Shown here piece after piece: positions 29,025 to 40,689 of a DNA stretch of 64,000 nucleotides (within the stretch, counting starts at the first letter, position 1; each line of letters opens with the position of its first letter). This DNA comes from Euglena gracilis (taxonomy: Eukaryota; Euglenozoa; Euglenophyceae; Euglenales; Euglenaceae). Below the pieces are notes generated by a model. It was not told where the DNA came from, did no database searches, and saw only the letters and a list, made by a program, of their open reading frames with translations. The DNA lies in NCBI GenBank assembly GCA_900893395.1, contig CAAHFI010226954.1, positions 1 through 64,000 of the forward strand, in the 5' to 3' direction. Made by a program: the position numbers and the translations under genes.

Positions 29025-29375
29025 CCATCCCCCCACCCATTATGTACCCCCCCCATTGTGTACCCCCTGGGGGGGAGGTACACAATGGGGGGGGATGGTA
29101 GCTCACTGTCATAACACTTTTTCTAAAGAATTTCCCAAAAAAGTGCTCAAAAATCGACGTTTTTGGGACGTTTTCAAAAAGTGATATTTGGCAAATGTGC
29201 TGAAAATTGACCATTTATTGCGAACATCCAAAAAGTTGCCAAAAATGACCCCTTTTGGCTGTTCGGTCGGGTCTGGGAATGGGACCTGGGTATGCCCCCA
29301 TTGTGTACCTCCCCCCATTATGTACCCCCCCCAGTTTCGGCCTCCGGGGGGAGGTACATAATGGGGGGAGGATGG
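29025..29375. mobile_element. TA-flanked foldback element, tags ATTATGTA and ATTGTGTA
   Basis: TA (29023-29024), then CCATCCCCCCACCCATTATG; GGGGGGAGGATGG, then TA (29376-29377). CATTATGTACCCCC and CATTGTGTACCCCC occur near both ends, each with an inverted partner (GGTACACAATGGGG near 29076; GGTACATAATGGGG near 29352), so each end is itself a hairpin. The core is the reverse complement of that at 12244-12430. The unoccupied target GGCCATAATCGCTTG is present at 8687 and similar ones at about 9608 and 10134, giving a clean TA duplication. Confidence 0.92.
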
Positions 29376-29489
29376 TAATCGCTTGTTTCGGGTTTGGGTG
29401 TGGGGGGGTGTGGGGGAGATGTGGGGAGGTGTGGCTGGGGTGTGGGGGGAGGTTTGGGGGGTGTGAGGGGTGTGGGGAGGGGGTGTGTC

Positions 29490-29870
29490 GGCAAATATCT
29501 GGTGTGGGCTAAAGCTGAAAGCAAAATTCGGTCACTGGTCCAGTGAACTTTCTTTGGTTTGTCTTTTCTGAAATTTTTAAAAACAACAAAACCAAAAAAA
29601 AATCAAAAGCATAAGGCCATGGGACGATGCCCCCTGGAGGGCCTCCCATAAGCTGCGAAAAAGATCATTCTCATACCATTATCATTAGAAAACATGCAGG
29701 TTTGCATAGAAAATCCGAAATCACCGGTGAAAAACATAGTTTCACACGGGAGGGAGGTTCGGGCCGTTTTGGCCATCTCCCCTGAATTGAAAGGCACCCG
29801 CGCGAGTGTTAGTGGGGGTGGGTATGGGGGGTTGTGTGGTATGTGGGGGCTATTTGCTGGCGGGGTGCCA
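29490..29870 (+). repeat. Module T in C1
   Basis: Runs from CGGCAAATATCTGGTGTGGG to GTTAGTGGGGGTGGGTATGG and is then fused to R at ATTATCTTGTCG (29871). In the D units the same T continues into ATTGCAATACCCC (38870), so the R fusion here is a rearrangement joint. Confidence 0.85.
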
Positions 29871-31660
29871 ATTATCTTGTCGCCTAAAATATTCCAGAAA
29901 TAGGGGGGGGGTGGCACATCTCCGATGGGTGCGTGGCTCCGTCCACCTGGTGTGCTCCGGAAGGGGTTTTCGAGGGCGGCGGTTCCAAAAACCTCGTCCA
30001 CTCTTGGTGGCCAGCCACCAAAAAATTGGCAAACGGCCCCAAATTGAGAAGCAGAAACTGCTTAAAATCAGGGATTCTGGTAGATTAAAATTTCTGGGTT
30101 ACCCAGGAGTTGGGAGGCCAAAAAATGTACGAGACAAAGGTTTTTGAGGGTGCTGAATCCAAAAAAGTGGGTCATTTGGCTTAATTTTTCGTTTTAAGAA
30201 ACTCGATTTTCCCAATTTGAGGGACATCTTGGCCATCATGGCCCCAAATTTTAAAGGAAAAGGGGAGGAAACCACAGGAAAAATGCTGGTGCAACGTTGG
30301 TTGAAAAATTTCAGAGCAAGTTGGGAACCCCCCCCATTTTTGGGGTCACCAAAGTCACAAAAAGCGTAGAAAACAAATGGTTGCACAGTTTTTCGTGCGA
30401 AATTTGCAACAAAAAAAAACTGCGCAATTTTCTTGCGCGGGAAGGTGCATGAAAAACTCTAGCCTTTTTTCTTTTGAAAAAAGTGTGGTTAGGCACAAAA
30501 CATTCAAAGATGAAAAACACCGAAGATTGTTCAATTATTTAAATTCTGGTCACGGAGAATGAAAACACCTTGGAAACCAACACACCTTGGTAACAAGAAC
30601 AATCCGACAATTTAGATCCTTGGGGTGGACATTTCCGAGCCTGGGTCCAAGGCACCCGGACTCAATTGGGGCCAATCCTTCTGAGTCTTCCCGTCCAAAC
30701 GAGAAGAATCGGAAGGATTCACCCATTATTAATCTCGGCAATAATAAGTGGAGATGGCAAAGCTGAAAGAAACAGCGTATGCAGACAACATATGTTGTTC
30801 CTGAGAAGATTCTCCATCCATCGGTACAATTGTCAGGTCCTGCATCCCAAAGGATCAAGAGTTCCGGAGTTGGTCCAAGCTTTTTTTTTTTGGTCCAAGC
30901 ACTGCGGTGCGGCAATGAAGTCGGCGACGCAAGCAAAGGTGCCCTCGACTTACCCCAGGTTTAAAGCACCCGTATGCCCCAAAGAACAGGTGGCCCGGTC
31001 GGCTGCCGCTGAACAAACCTACCCACTTTCTCCGCAACGTGTCGCAATGGTGCCTCAGTTATGCACTGCAAATTTGCGAATGGCAAGAATGCGCCTGTTG
31101 AAATATTGTTCTTCAATAAAAAGCCAGCTAGCCCCGTCCAAAACTTTTTGTGGCTGATAAAAAGTGCGATGAAAGAGTCTCTTTTTATGAGGCTGAAAAT
31201 GCATCCGCTTTGGGTGCTTTTTGGTATAAAAAGAAACGACGGTGAAAAATTTGCTTTGTGATGCAAGCACCGAGCCCAAGTAAGTTCATTAGCTATCAAC
31301 ATTTCATGAATTGTCAGAAATATGACTGCTAACGTACAGCGAATACCGTACAGGTCATCAATAGGAGAGCAATAGAAATAGAAAGTGTCCAGAAAGTGGA
31401 TGGAACCTCTTGGGTAGTTCTTGGGGAGGCAATTCCAACCCCCACCCCCCACACCGGGAGGGGTCCGGGGGGGGGGGTGTTTTCTGGCCGCGCAGACAAA
31501 GAGGGGCCCTGAAAAAGTGTTGGCCGGCTCGGGGCCCAATTTTTTTTCGCCCGAAACTGCCAACCCCTCCCCAACCTTTTACTAACTTAAAAATGGCACC
31601 TTGGATGTGCCTGGGGGTGGGGTAAGTCCGGGTCCGATCACGGTTCAAAAAGAATAAATG
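29871..31660 (+). repeat. R core, copy 3 (subfamily beta), 5' truncated
   Basis: Beta markers are AACAAGAACAATCC, CTCCATCC, GCGGTGCGGCAATGAAG and TGGTTAGGCAC. It lacks the GGCGGTTCCAAAAACGTCGT start found in copies 1, 2, 5-8 because the joint with T lies at ATTATC. Confidence 0.93.
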
Positions 31661-33750
31661 CTCAAATGATGAAATGTATCAAAAAATGTTGGCGGGCTGG
31701 GTCCTGACACACCCACGTCGACAGTTGTGAGTTTCACTTTTCACTTTCACTTTCGCCTGGAGCGGGACAGAGCGCCAGGCGAAATTCGTGGGATCCGAGG
31801 GCTGATGCCCCAGTTCCCACTATTGGCCGAAAAAGGTTACACCTAAACACACACACACGCACATACTGCTGGTTGAAAAAATCTCGAACGTGCAATTTTG
31901 GAAAGCAATGGGTGACCAACTTTTGCCGGGAGTGGGGTCCAGGGGAGGTTGAAGGGAATGTGGGGGGGGGGAGGTTGGGTGCTGGGGGGTGAGAATACAA
32001 AAAAAAAGCAAACAGCGATTTTTTGAGGCCCAAAAATGAGCAAAAATGACCACTTTCGGACACAAAATGGCAAATTTGGGGGCCGCGTGCTCTGCGCGCG
32101 GCCAAAAAAGCACTTTTTGGGTCAAAAATGGCCCAAAAATGGAAAAAAATGACCGATTTTAGGATGCGTTCCGCCCGCGCGGCCGCCGTCGGACCCCCCT
32201 CCCCCCCCACACTGTGCCTAGCCTCCAGTGGGGGTCGACCATATGGTCGGCCCACGGTCGACTCGGTCGCACTCCGTCGCCCTCGGTCGTGGGGGGACCG
32301 AGGGCGACCGAGCTTCGGTTGTGGGGGTCGACCGAGGGCGACCATGGTCGAACCCCACCCCACAACCACACCCCCGCTCCCCAACCTTCTACGAACTTTA
32401 AAATGGCACCTTGGGTCCATTCCATTCGGGAAACAGCCAAGGGGGCCGAGGGATGATGCCCCAGAGCCCCCTATTAGCTGAAAAACAGGGGGTGGGGGGG
32501 TCCGTGGGGGGTCCGGGGAGGACGGGGGGGGGTTGGTGTTTTCCGGCCGCACACACATTTTTCCGCAATGTGTCCCGATGGTGCCTCAGGAATGCAAAGG
32601 GGCTTTTGGCGCTGTTTTTGCTCCCAATTTTCCAATCCCTTGTGTTCCTTGGGGGGTTGGTACGCCGTGGCGAGGGGTCCGAATAGGGGGGGGGGGGGGG
32701 TAAATGGTGTGGCAAGGGGGTTGGCGACCAGGGGGGGGGAGGGGTGTACCATGGTTTTCCAACATATTTTCGTTCAAAAAATCGCGAAAATCGCCGGTGG
32801 CGTGGCGAGGGGGTCCGGCTAGGGGGGGGGAGGTAAATGGCGTGGCGAGGCCCTCGGAGGGGGGGGGGAGGGGAGGGGTGTACCAACCCCCCTTGTGTGC
32901 CAACATCAAAAAAAAGTGGGGGGGTCCGGTCATGGCAGTAGCTTTGGCCGGGGGGGGTAGTGGAGGCTAGGCGCGGCGCTCGGGGGGTCCGGGACCCCCC
33001 CCCCCGCACGGCCCCTGCGCGGCCACCGGCGCCCCCCCCCCTAGACCCCCCTCCCCCCATTGTGCCTAGCATAGCCAAGAAAAAAATTTTTGGTGAAAAA
33101 AGCGATTTTTTGAGGCCCAAAAATGAGCAAAAATGACCATTTTCGGACACAAAATGGCAAATTTTGGGGGCGCGCACTTTGCGCGCGGCCAAAAAGCACT
33201 TTTTTGGGTCAAAAATGGCCCAAAAAATGGAAAAAAAATGACCGATTTTAGGATGCGTTCCGCCCGCGCGGCCGCCGTCGGACCCCCCTCCCCCCCCACA
33301 CTGTGCCTAGCCTCCAGTGGGGGTCGACCATATGGTCGGCCCACGGTCGACTCGGTCGCACTCCGTCGCCCTCGGTCGTGGGGGGGACCGAGGGCGACCG
33401 AGCTTCGGTTGTGGGGTCGACCGAGGGCGACCATGGTCGAACCCACCCCACAACCACACCCCCGCTCCCCAACCTTTTACGAACTTTAAAATGGCACCTT
33501 GGGTCCACTCCATTCGGGAAACAGCCAAGGGGGCCGAGGGATGATGCCCAGAGCCCCTATTAGCTGAAAAACAGGGGGTGGGGGGGTCCGTGGGGGGTCC
33601 GGGGAGGACGGGGGGGGGGTTGGTGTTTTCTGGCCGCACACACATTTTTCCGCAATGTGTCCCGATGGTGCCTCAGGAATGCAAAGGGGCTTTTGGCGCT
33701 GTTTTTGCTCCTACGGAACCTCGGAAAACTGGGAAAATTTTTGGGAAATA

Positions 33751-33829
33751 ATACCCCCCAAATAATACCCCCCCTCGAGCCGGGGCTTCAGGCGAAAAAA
33801 ATAATCATTGGGGGTATTATTTGGGAGGT
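33751..33829. mobile_element. Short foldback element in C2, tag AAATAATA
   Basis: Duplicate of the 17913 element, with TA at 33749-33750 and 33830-33831. Confidence 0.75.
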
Positions 33830-34801
33830 TACCATGATCTAAGTGATTTTGTCGGTGATTTTGAATGTGGGGGGGGGTAAGTCCGGGGGTTTTCATGTCA
33901 TTCTGACATCAAAAAAAACAGCAAAAAAATGATTCCCGGGAGAGCCGATGCCCAAAACAAGAAAGCTCGTATTTTGTCCAATCCTGCTCCAACTTGCTTG
34001 AAAAGACAGGCAAAAACGTCCCTTTGGATGTGCCTGGGGGGCCATCACCGGGTCAGATCATGGGTCAAAAAGAATAAATACTCAAATGATGAAATGTATC
34101 AAAAAATTTGGCGGGCTGGGACCCAGCGGTCCTGACACACCCACGTCGACAGTTGTGAGTTTCACTTTTCACTTTCACTTTCGCCTGGAGCGGGACAGAG
34201 CGCCAGGCGAAATTCGTGGGATCCGAGGGCTGATGCCCAGTTCCCACTATTGGCCGAAAAAGGTTACACCTAAACACACACACACGCACATACCGCTGGT
34301 TGAAAAAATCTCGAACGTGCAATTTTGGAAAGCAATGGGTGACCAACTTTTGCCGGGAGTGGGGTCCGGGGGGAGGTTGAAGGGAATGTGGGGGGGGGAG
34401 GTTGGGTGGTGGGGGGTTGAGAATACACAAAAAAAACAAACAAACGGCCGAGGGATGATTCCCCAGGGCCTCATATAGGCCGATAAAAACCGACACACAC
34501 ACACACATTAAATGTAATTCTGATTTGTCTTCAGGTGGGAATTTCAAAAGTTTGGAAGCAAAAGACAAACTATTACACATTACATAAATAGACGATTTTT
34601 CCAAAATTTCCCACAGATGGTGGGGAATCAAATCAACTCTTCGGAAACCTAAACTGAAGCCCTCAAAGTACCATATCTAAAAGTATTTTGATTTCCACAA
34701 AACTCCCCGCAACTGGCCCGAGTTATGGCCATTTTTCGGCCAGTTTCGGCCATTCTGCCATTCTGTATTTTTTGTATTTTGCATTTTGGCCGTAGGCCAT
34801 A

Positions 34802-35158
34802 CCATCCCCCCACCCATTATGTACCCCCCCCATTGTGTACCCCCTGGGGGGAGGTACACAATGGGGGGGGGGGATGGTAGCTCACTGTCATAACACTTTT
34901 TCTAAAGAATTTCCCAAAAAAAGTGCTCAAAAATCGACGTTTTGGGACGTTTTCAAAAAGTGATATTTGGCAAATGTGCTGAAAATTGACCATTTATTGC
35001 GAACATCCAAAAAGTTGCCAAAAATGACCCCTTTTGGGCTGTTCGGTCGGGTCTGGAATGGGACCTGGGTATGCCCCCATTGTGTATCTCCCCCCCCATT
35101 ATGTACCCCCCCCCCAGTTTCGGCCTCCCGGGGGGAGGTACATAATGGGGGGGGATGG
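34802..35158. mobile_element. Long foldback element in C2, tags ATTATGTA/ATTGTGTA
   Basis: Array duplicate of 29025-29375, at the same target (TA at 34800-34801 and 35159-35160), with changes mainly in C/G tract lengths. Confidence 0.9.
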
Positions 35159-35650
35159 TAATCGCTTGTTTCGGGGTTTGGGGTGTGGGGGGGTGTGGGG
35201 GAGATGTGGGGAGTGTGGCTGGGTGTGGGGGAGGTTTGGGGGGTGTGAGGGGTGTGGGGAGGGGGTGTGTCGGCAAATATCTGGTGTGGGCTAAAGCTGA
35301 AAGCAAAATTCGGTCACTGGTCCAGTGAACTTTCTTTGGTTTGTCTTTTCTGAAATTTTTAAAAACAACAAAACCAAAAAAAAATCAAAAGCATAAAGGC
35401 CATGGACGATGCCCCCTGGAGGGCCTCCCATAAGCTGCGAAAAAGATCATTCTCATACCATTATCATTAGAAAACATGCAGGTTTGCATAGAAAATCCGA
35501 AATCACCGGTGAAAAACATAGTTTCACACGGGAGGGAGGTTCGGGCCGTTTTGGCCATCTCCCCTGAATTGAAAGGCACCCGCGCGAGTGTTAGTGGGGT
35601 GGGTATGGGGGTTGTGTGGTATGTGGGGCTATTTGCTGGCGGGGGTGCCA

Positions 35651-37470
35651 ATTATCTTGTCGCCTAAAATATTCCAGAAATAGGGGGGGGGTGGCACATC
35701 TCCGATTGGTGCGTGGCTCCGTCCACCTGGTGTGCTCCGGAAGGGGTTTTCGAGGGCGGCGGTTCCAAAAACCTCGTCCACTCTTGGTGGCCAGCCACCA
35801 AAAATTGGCAAACGGCCCCCAAATTGAGAAGCAGAAACTGCTTAAAATCAGGGACTCTGGTAGATTAAAATTTCTGGGTTACCCAGGAGTTGGGAGGCCA
35901 AAAAATGTACGAGACAAAGGTTTTTGAGGGTGCTGAATCCAAAAAAGTGGGTCATTTGGCTTAATTTTTCGTTTTAAGAAACTCGATTTTCCCAATTTGA
36001 GGGACATCTTGGCCATCATGGCCCCAAATTTTAAAGGAAAAGGGGAGGAAACCACAGGAAAAATGCTGGTGCAACGTTGGTTGAAAAATTTCAGAGCAAG
36101 TTGGGAACCCCCCCCCCATTTTTGGGGTCACCAAAGTCACAAAAAGCGTAGAAAACAAATGGTTGCACAGTTTTTCGTGCGAAATTTGCAACAAAAAAAA
36201 ACTGCGCAATTTTCTTGCGCGGGAAGGTGCATGAAAAACTCTAGCCTTTTTTCTTTTGAAAAAAGTGTGGTTAGGCACAAAACATTCAAAGATGAAAAAC
36301 ACCGAAGATTGTTCAATTATTTAAATTCTGGTCACGGAGAATGAAAACACCTTGGAAACCAACACACCTTGGTAACAAGAACAATCCGACAATTTAGATC
36401 CTTGGGTGGACATTTCCGAGCCTGGGTCCAAGGCACCCGGACTCAATTGGGGCCAATCCTTCTGAGTCTTCCCGTCCAAACGAGAAGAATCGGAAGGATT
36501 CACCCATTATTAATCTCGGCAATAATAAGTGGAGATGGCAAAGCTGAAAGAAACAGCGTATGCAGACAACATATGTTGTTCCTGAGAAGATTCTCCATCC
36601 ATCGGTACAATTGTCAGGTCCTGCATCCCAAAGGATCAAGAGTTCCGGAGTTGGTCCAAGCTTTTTTTTTTGGTCCAAGCACTGCGGTGCGGCAATGAAG
36701 TCGGCGACGCAAGCAAAGGTGCCCTCGACTTACCCCAGGTTTAAAGCACCCGTATGCCCCAAAGAACAGGTGGCCCGGTCGGCTGCCGCTGAACAAACCT
36801 ACCCACTTTCTCCGCAACGTGTCGCAATGGTGCCTCAGTTATGCACTGCAAACTTGCGAATGGCAAGAATGCGCCTGTTGAAATATTGTTCTTCAATAAA
36901 AAGCCAGCTAGCCCCGTCCAAAACTTTTTGTGGCTGATAAAAAGTGCGATGAAAGAGTCTCTTTTTATGAGGCTGAAAATGCATCCGCTTTGGGTGCTTT
37001 TTGGTATAAAAAGAAACGACGGTGAAAAATTTGCTTTGTGATGCAAGCACCGAGCCCAAGTAAGTTCATTAGCTATCAACATTTCATGAATTGTCAGAAA
37101 TATGACTGCTAACGTACAGCGAATACCGTACAGGTCATCAATAGGAGAGCAATAGAAATAGAAAGTGTCCAGAAAGTGGATGGAACCTCTTGGGTAGTTC
37201 TTGGGGAGGCAATTCCAACCCCCACCCCCACGCAGGGAGGGGTCTGGGGGTCTGGGGGGGGCGGGGAGGTTCTGGGGGGGGGTGTTTTCTGGCCGCGTAG
37301 ACAAAGAGGGGCCCTGAAAAAGCGTTGGCCGGCTCGGGGCCCAATTTTTTTTCGCCCGAAACTGCCAACCCCTCCCCAACCTTTTACTAACTTAATAATG
37401 GCACCTTGGATGTGCCTGGGGGTGGGGTAAGTCCGGGTCCGATCATGGCTCAAAAAGAATAAATGCTCAA
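35651..37470 (+). repeat. R core, copy 4 (subfamily beta), 5' truncated
   Basis: Same T-R joint as copy 3 and the beta marker set. Near its end the cytosine-rich tract (37210-37240) matches copy 5 more than copy 3, and it then runs into D1. Confidence 0.92.
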
Positions 37471-37563
37471 GGTCCGGACTAAGAAAAAACTTTGTTCAAA
37501 AAAATTGGCGCCGCCAGAAAACCAGGATGGGGGGGGGTTGGACCAGGCTATTGCTTAAGAGGG

Positions 37564-37589
37564 GGGTCCAATGGCCAGCCATTGGACCC
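37564..37589. repeat. Perfect 12-bp stem hairpin in W
   Basis: GGGTCCAATGGC, two bases, then GCCATTGGACCC. The second copy is at 44224-44249 in D2. It is flanked by GGCTATTGCTTAAG and a GGCTAGACCCCCCC word that also resembles a half-hairpin. Confidence 0.9.
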
Positions 37590-38220
37590 TTGAAAAAGCC
37601 ACTGGCTAGACCCCCCCCTCAGGGGCAGGGTATTAAGTGAGCAGGGAGGGAGGACCACCCACCCTGTGCAAAAAAAAAACTTCTGGCACAAAACGCAGAA
37701 AAATTTTGTGGCCTTGAAAAAGGCTCAAGAATACCGTGAAAAAAAAAACAGTCAAAACATACACCAAAATTCTTCATCCTTTCCAGCATGAAGCGTTATT
37801 GTTTTTGAGATTCCCCGGGGGGGGTCCCGCACATCGATTCACTTAGTGGCCCCCCGGGGGTACTTTTTCCTGAGCCCAAACCCACCGACCAACTTTTTGA
37901 ACCCCCCCCCCAGGTCAACCGCCCAGCCACTCACCCAAAATACAGCCAAAATCGGCCGAAAACGCTTAAAAGATTTTCCGGCTCGTCCTTTGGCTGGGCA
38001 AAAACCTGACCCACGGTGCACCCCCAGGGGGGTCCCGGGGCCCAAACCCACCCACTCTCAAACCCCCCCCCCGGGTGAGAGGGGTCACACAGGTGTCAAG
38101 TGAATGGTCTGAAGGGGGGGGGGGTGGTCTGGGCCCCCCTACCCCACTCCGCAAACCCACTCACTTAATACGCTGCCGGGGGTCCCCCCGACTGTGTTTG
38201 TTTTGGGGCATTTCCCACCC

Positions 38221-38370
38221 CAAAAAGTTGCCAAAAATGACCCCTTTTGGGCTGTTCGGTCGGGTCTGGGAATGGGACCTGGGTATGCCCCCATTGTGTA
38301 CCTCCCCCCCATTATGTACCCCCCCCAGTTTCGGCCTCCCGGGGGAGGTACATAATGGGGGGGAGGATGG
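38221..38370. mobile_element. Right-half remnant of the long foldback element
   Basis: From CCAAAAAGTTGCCAAAAATG to GGATGG, then TA (38371-38372), this equals the right part of 29025-29375. The left end and most of the core are replaced by the W block. The D unit therefore was assembled by a joint inside an inserted element. Confidence 0.88.
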
Positions 38371-39799
38371 TAATCGCTTGTTTCGGGGTTTGGGGTGTGG
38401 GGGGGTGTGGGGGAGATGTGGGGAGGTGTGGCTGGGGTGTGGGGGAGGTTTGGGGGGTGTGAGGGGTGTGGGGGAGGGGGTGTGTCGGCAAATATCTGGT
38501 GTGGGCTAAAGCTGAAAGCAAAATTCGGTCACTGGTCCAGTGAACTTTCTTTGGTTTGTCTTTTCTGAAATTTTTAAAAACAACAAAACCAAAAAAAAAT
38601 CAAAAGCATAAAGGCCATGGGACGATGCCCCCTGGAGGGCCTCCATAAGCTGCGAAAAAGATCATTCTCATACCATTATCATTAGAAAACATGCAGGTTT
38701 GCATAGAAAATCCGAAATCACCGGTGAAAAACATAGTTTCACACGGGAGGGAGGTTCGGGCCGTTTTGGCCATCTCCCCTGAATTGAAAGGCACCCGCGC
38801 GAGTGTTAGTGGGGGTGGGTATGGGGGTTGTGTGGTATGTGGGGCTATTTGCTGGCGGGGGTGCCAATTATTGCAATACCCCCAGAGTCCCCCTTTTTTA
38901 AATAACTCTGTGTGCATGGCCAGATTGGGGGGACCGCAAAAAGTTTATTTTTTCATTTATGTTTGAATGCAGAACTCCCAAAACCACAGGAACAAAAATG
39001 ACAAACGTTACAGGGGTCGGGGGTATGGGGGGTCCGGTGGGGGGGGGGTTGGTGTTTTCTGGCCGCACACACAGAGAGGGGCCTTGAAAAAAGCGTTGGC
39101 CGGATTGGGGCCCAATTTCGCCCGAAACTGCCAACCATTGCCACCGCTTCCCAACCTTTTACTAACTTTAAAAATGGCGGGAAAGAGCCAAGGGGGCCGA
39201 GGGATGGTGCCCCACCGGTAACCTCTGTCCTCTGACCGGGGGGGCGGTCGTTGGACATAGGGTGGTGACCAAAAAGCTGTCCTTGACCAGGGGGGTCGTT
39301 GGACACGGGGTCGGGAACCGCGCCGCTGTCTCTCAGTAAGAAGTCATCCCTTTTCCGTAGTAATAGCAAATCCCCCTGCCAACGCTCCAAAAGGGATTTG
39401 CCCCCCAAAACGGCTTGGAAACACAAAGGATTTGCCCCGGCGCAAGGCGGTAGACTGGGGGGGGGGGCAGTGGGTGGTCGGCCGACTGGTCGACCGACTA
39501 CCCACTCTAATGCGCTAACGGCTCCAGACCGCCAACTTTTAAGCCCTCCCCCCCCATGAAGAAAATCCAATGCAAACTAGCCGGTGGCTAGTCAGCGGTC
39601 ATAAAAATGGTCTGTGGCGGGCCCAAAGCACCCGGAAATGGTCCGGATGGGTCCAAATAAGTGTCTTACGCCTAAATAAACACCACCAAATGGAAATCTT
39701 TGGTCGGCAGGGGTCGGTGGGCCTTGATGGGGGTCCGGAGGTGTAAAAAACCAACGATGAAACAAGGATTACATGAAAATCATTTAGAAATGCAACATA

Positions 39800-40012
39800 C
39801 TCGGGGGCTAAATCATTTTTGTGGCTCACTTTGGCATAGGCGGGGGGGGCTCCGCCCCCGCACCCCCCCAAATAACAAAATCCCTTTTATGTTGGCAACA
39901 TGCTCGGGGGCTAAGTCGTTTTTGTGGCTCACTTTGGCATAGGCGGGCGGGAGGGCTCCGCCCCCCGCACCCTCCCTCAAATAACAAAATCCCTTCTACG
40001 TTGGCAATAGAC
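39800..40012 (+). repeat. Tandem pair, about 105 bp
   Basis: CTCGGGGGCTAA, TTTTTGTGGCTCACTTTGGC, GGCTCCGCCCCC, CAAATAACAAAATCCCTT and TTGGCAA occur twice in a row. GGGGGCTCCGCCCCC is itself palindromic. A second set is at 46455-46670 in D2. Confidence 0.88.
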
Positions 40013-40249
40013 TTGGAGGGATAAGACCTTTTGTGCAAATTTTGACTGATATTGAAAATCCAATGGGGAGAGGTGTTGCTTAAGTGGCCCAAATGGACAT
40101 TTTCCCCCAATTTTTTTGCATATTCACCCCCGATTGGGGGTTATGGAGCCATTTGGGTGGGTTTTGACTGGCGTTGAGGTGATTTAGACAAAAGTTATTT
40201 CCCGGGGGGGGGCTCAAAAGTCGGCGGTTTTGACCTGATAGTACCCCCC

Positions 40250-40580
40250 CCCCTAGTCGTATGACCGGGTTCCTGCAACCTGTGACCGGGGGGGGGGGTG
40301 GTCATAACACCCCCATAACCTGCAACCTGTGACCGGGGGGTGGTCATAGATGAGGGGGCGGTCGTAGAAGTGTGTGAAAACTGTCCCAAAATGGCAGATT
40401 TACCCCCCTCAAAATGTCCCATTCTTCAAAAATCCGGCGCTTCGCGCCGGCAGGGGGGACCTTATTTGGGGGGGTCCATTTCGGGGTTAAATTTTTCGCA
40501 ACCTGCAACCTGTGACCGGGGGGGGGTTGTCATAAAACCCCCATGACCTGCAACCTGTGACCGGGGGGTGGTCATAAATG
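40250..40580. repeat. CTGCAACCTGTGACC plus G-tract hairpin repeats
   Basis: Four to five units of CTGCAACCTGTGACCGGGGG, then TGGTCATA. TGACC and GGTCA flank the G run and can pair. A cousin array lies in the SQD2 intron at about 4070-4200. The second set is at 46915-47240. Confidence 0.8.
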
Positions 40581-40689
40581 AGGGGTGGTTGTACGACTAG
40601 GGGGGGGGGGCACATTAGAGTGGGTAGTCGGCCGACTAGTCGGCTGACCAATTGGCGACCAGTCGGCAGACTACCCACTACCCCCCAGT

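Larger units (their letters stand above)
26862..32632 (+). repeat. Array unit C1 (about 5.8 kb)
   Basis: The unit starts at CCCTTGTGTTCCTTGGGGGG and repeats at 32633. Order: G-tract block, AAAAATGAGC block, GTCGACC block, U, short foldback (27972-28052), S, M (28735-29020), long foldback (29025-29375), Q, T, R copy 3 (29871-31660), S, then a second AAAAATGAGC/GTCGACC/U string. No gene is recognised. Confidence 0.92.
32633..37470 (+). repeat. Array unit C2 (truncated at right)
   Basis: Second C unit, with the same order as C1 but without the second AAAAATGAGC/GTCGACC/U string before its S. It ends at AATAAATGCTCAA (37470), where D1 begins in place of the usual AATGATGAAATG continuation. It includes a foldback at 34802-35158 and R copy 4. 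Confidence 0.9.

Noticed and set aside
29603-29880. Minus-strand frame in module T (SGEMAKTARTSLPCETMFF...)
   Set aside because: It is open in the recent copies but interrupted in the old copy at 8930-9130, with no family resemblance. It is treated as repeat sequence.
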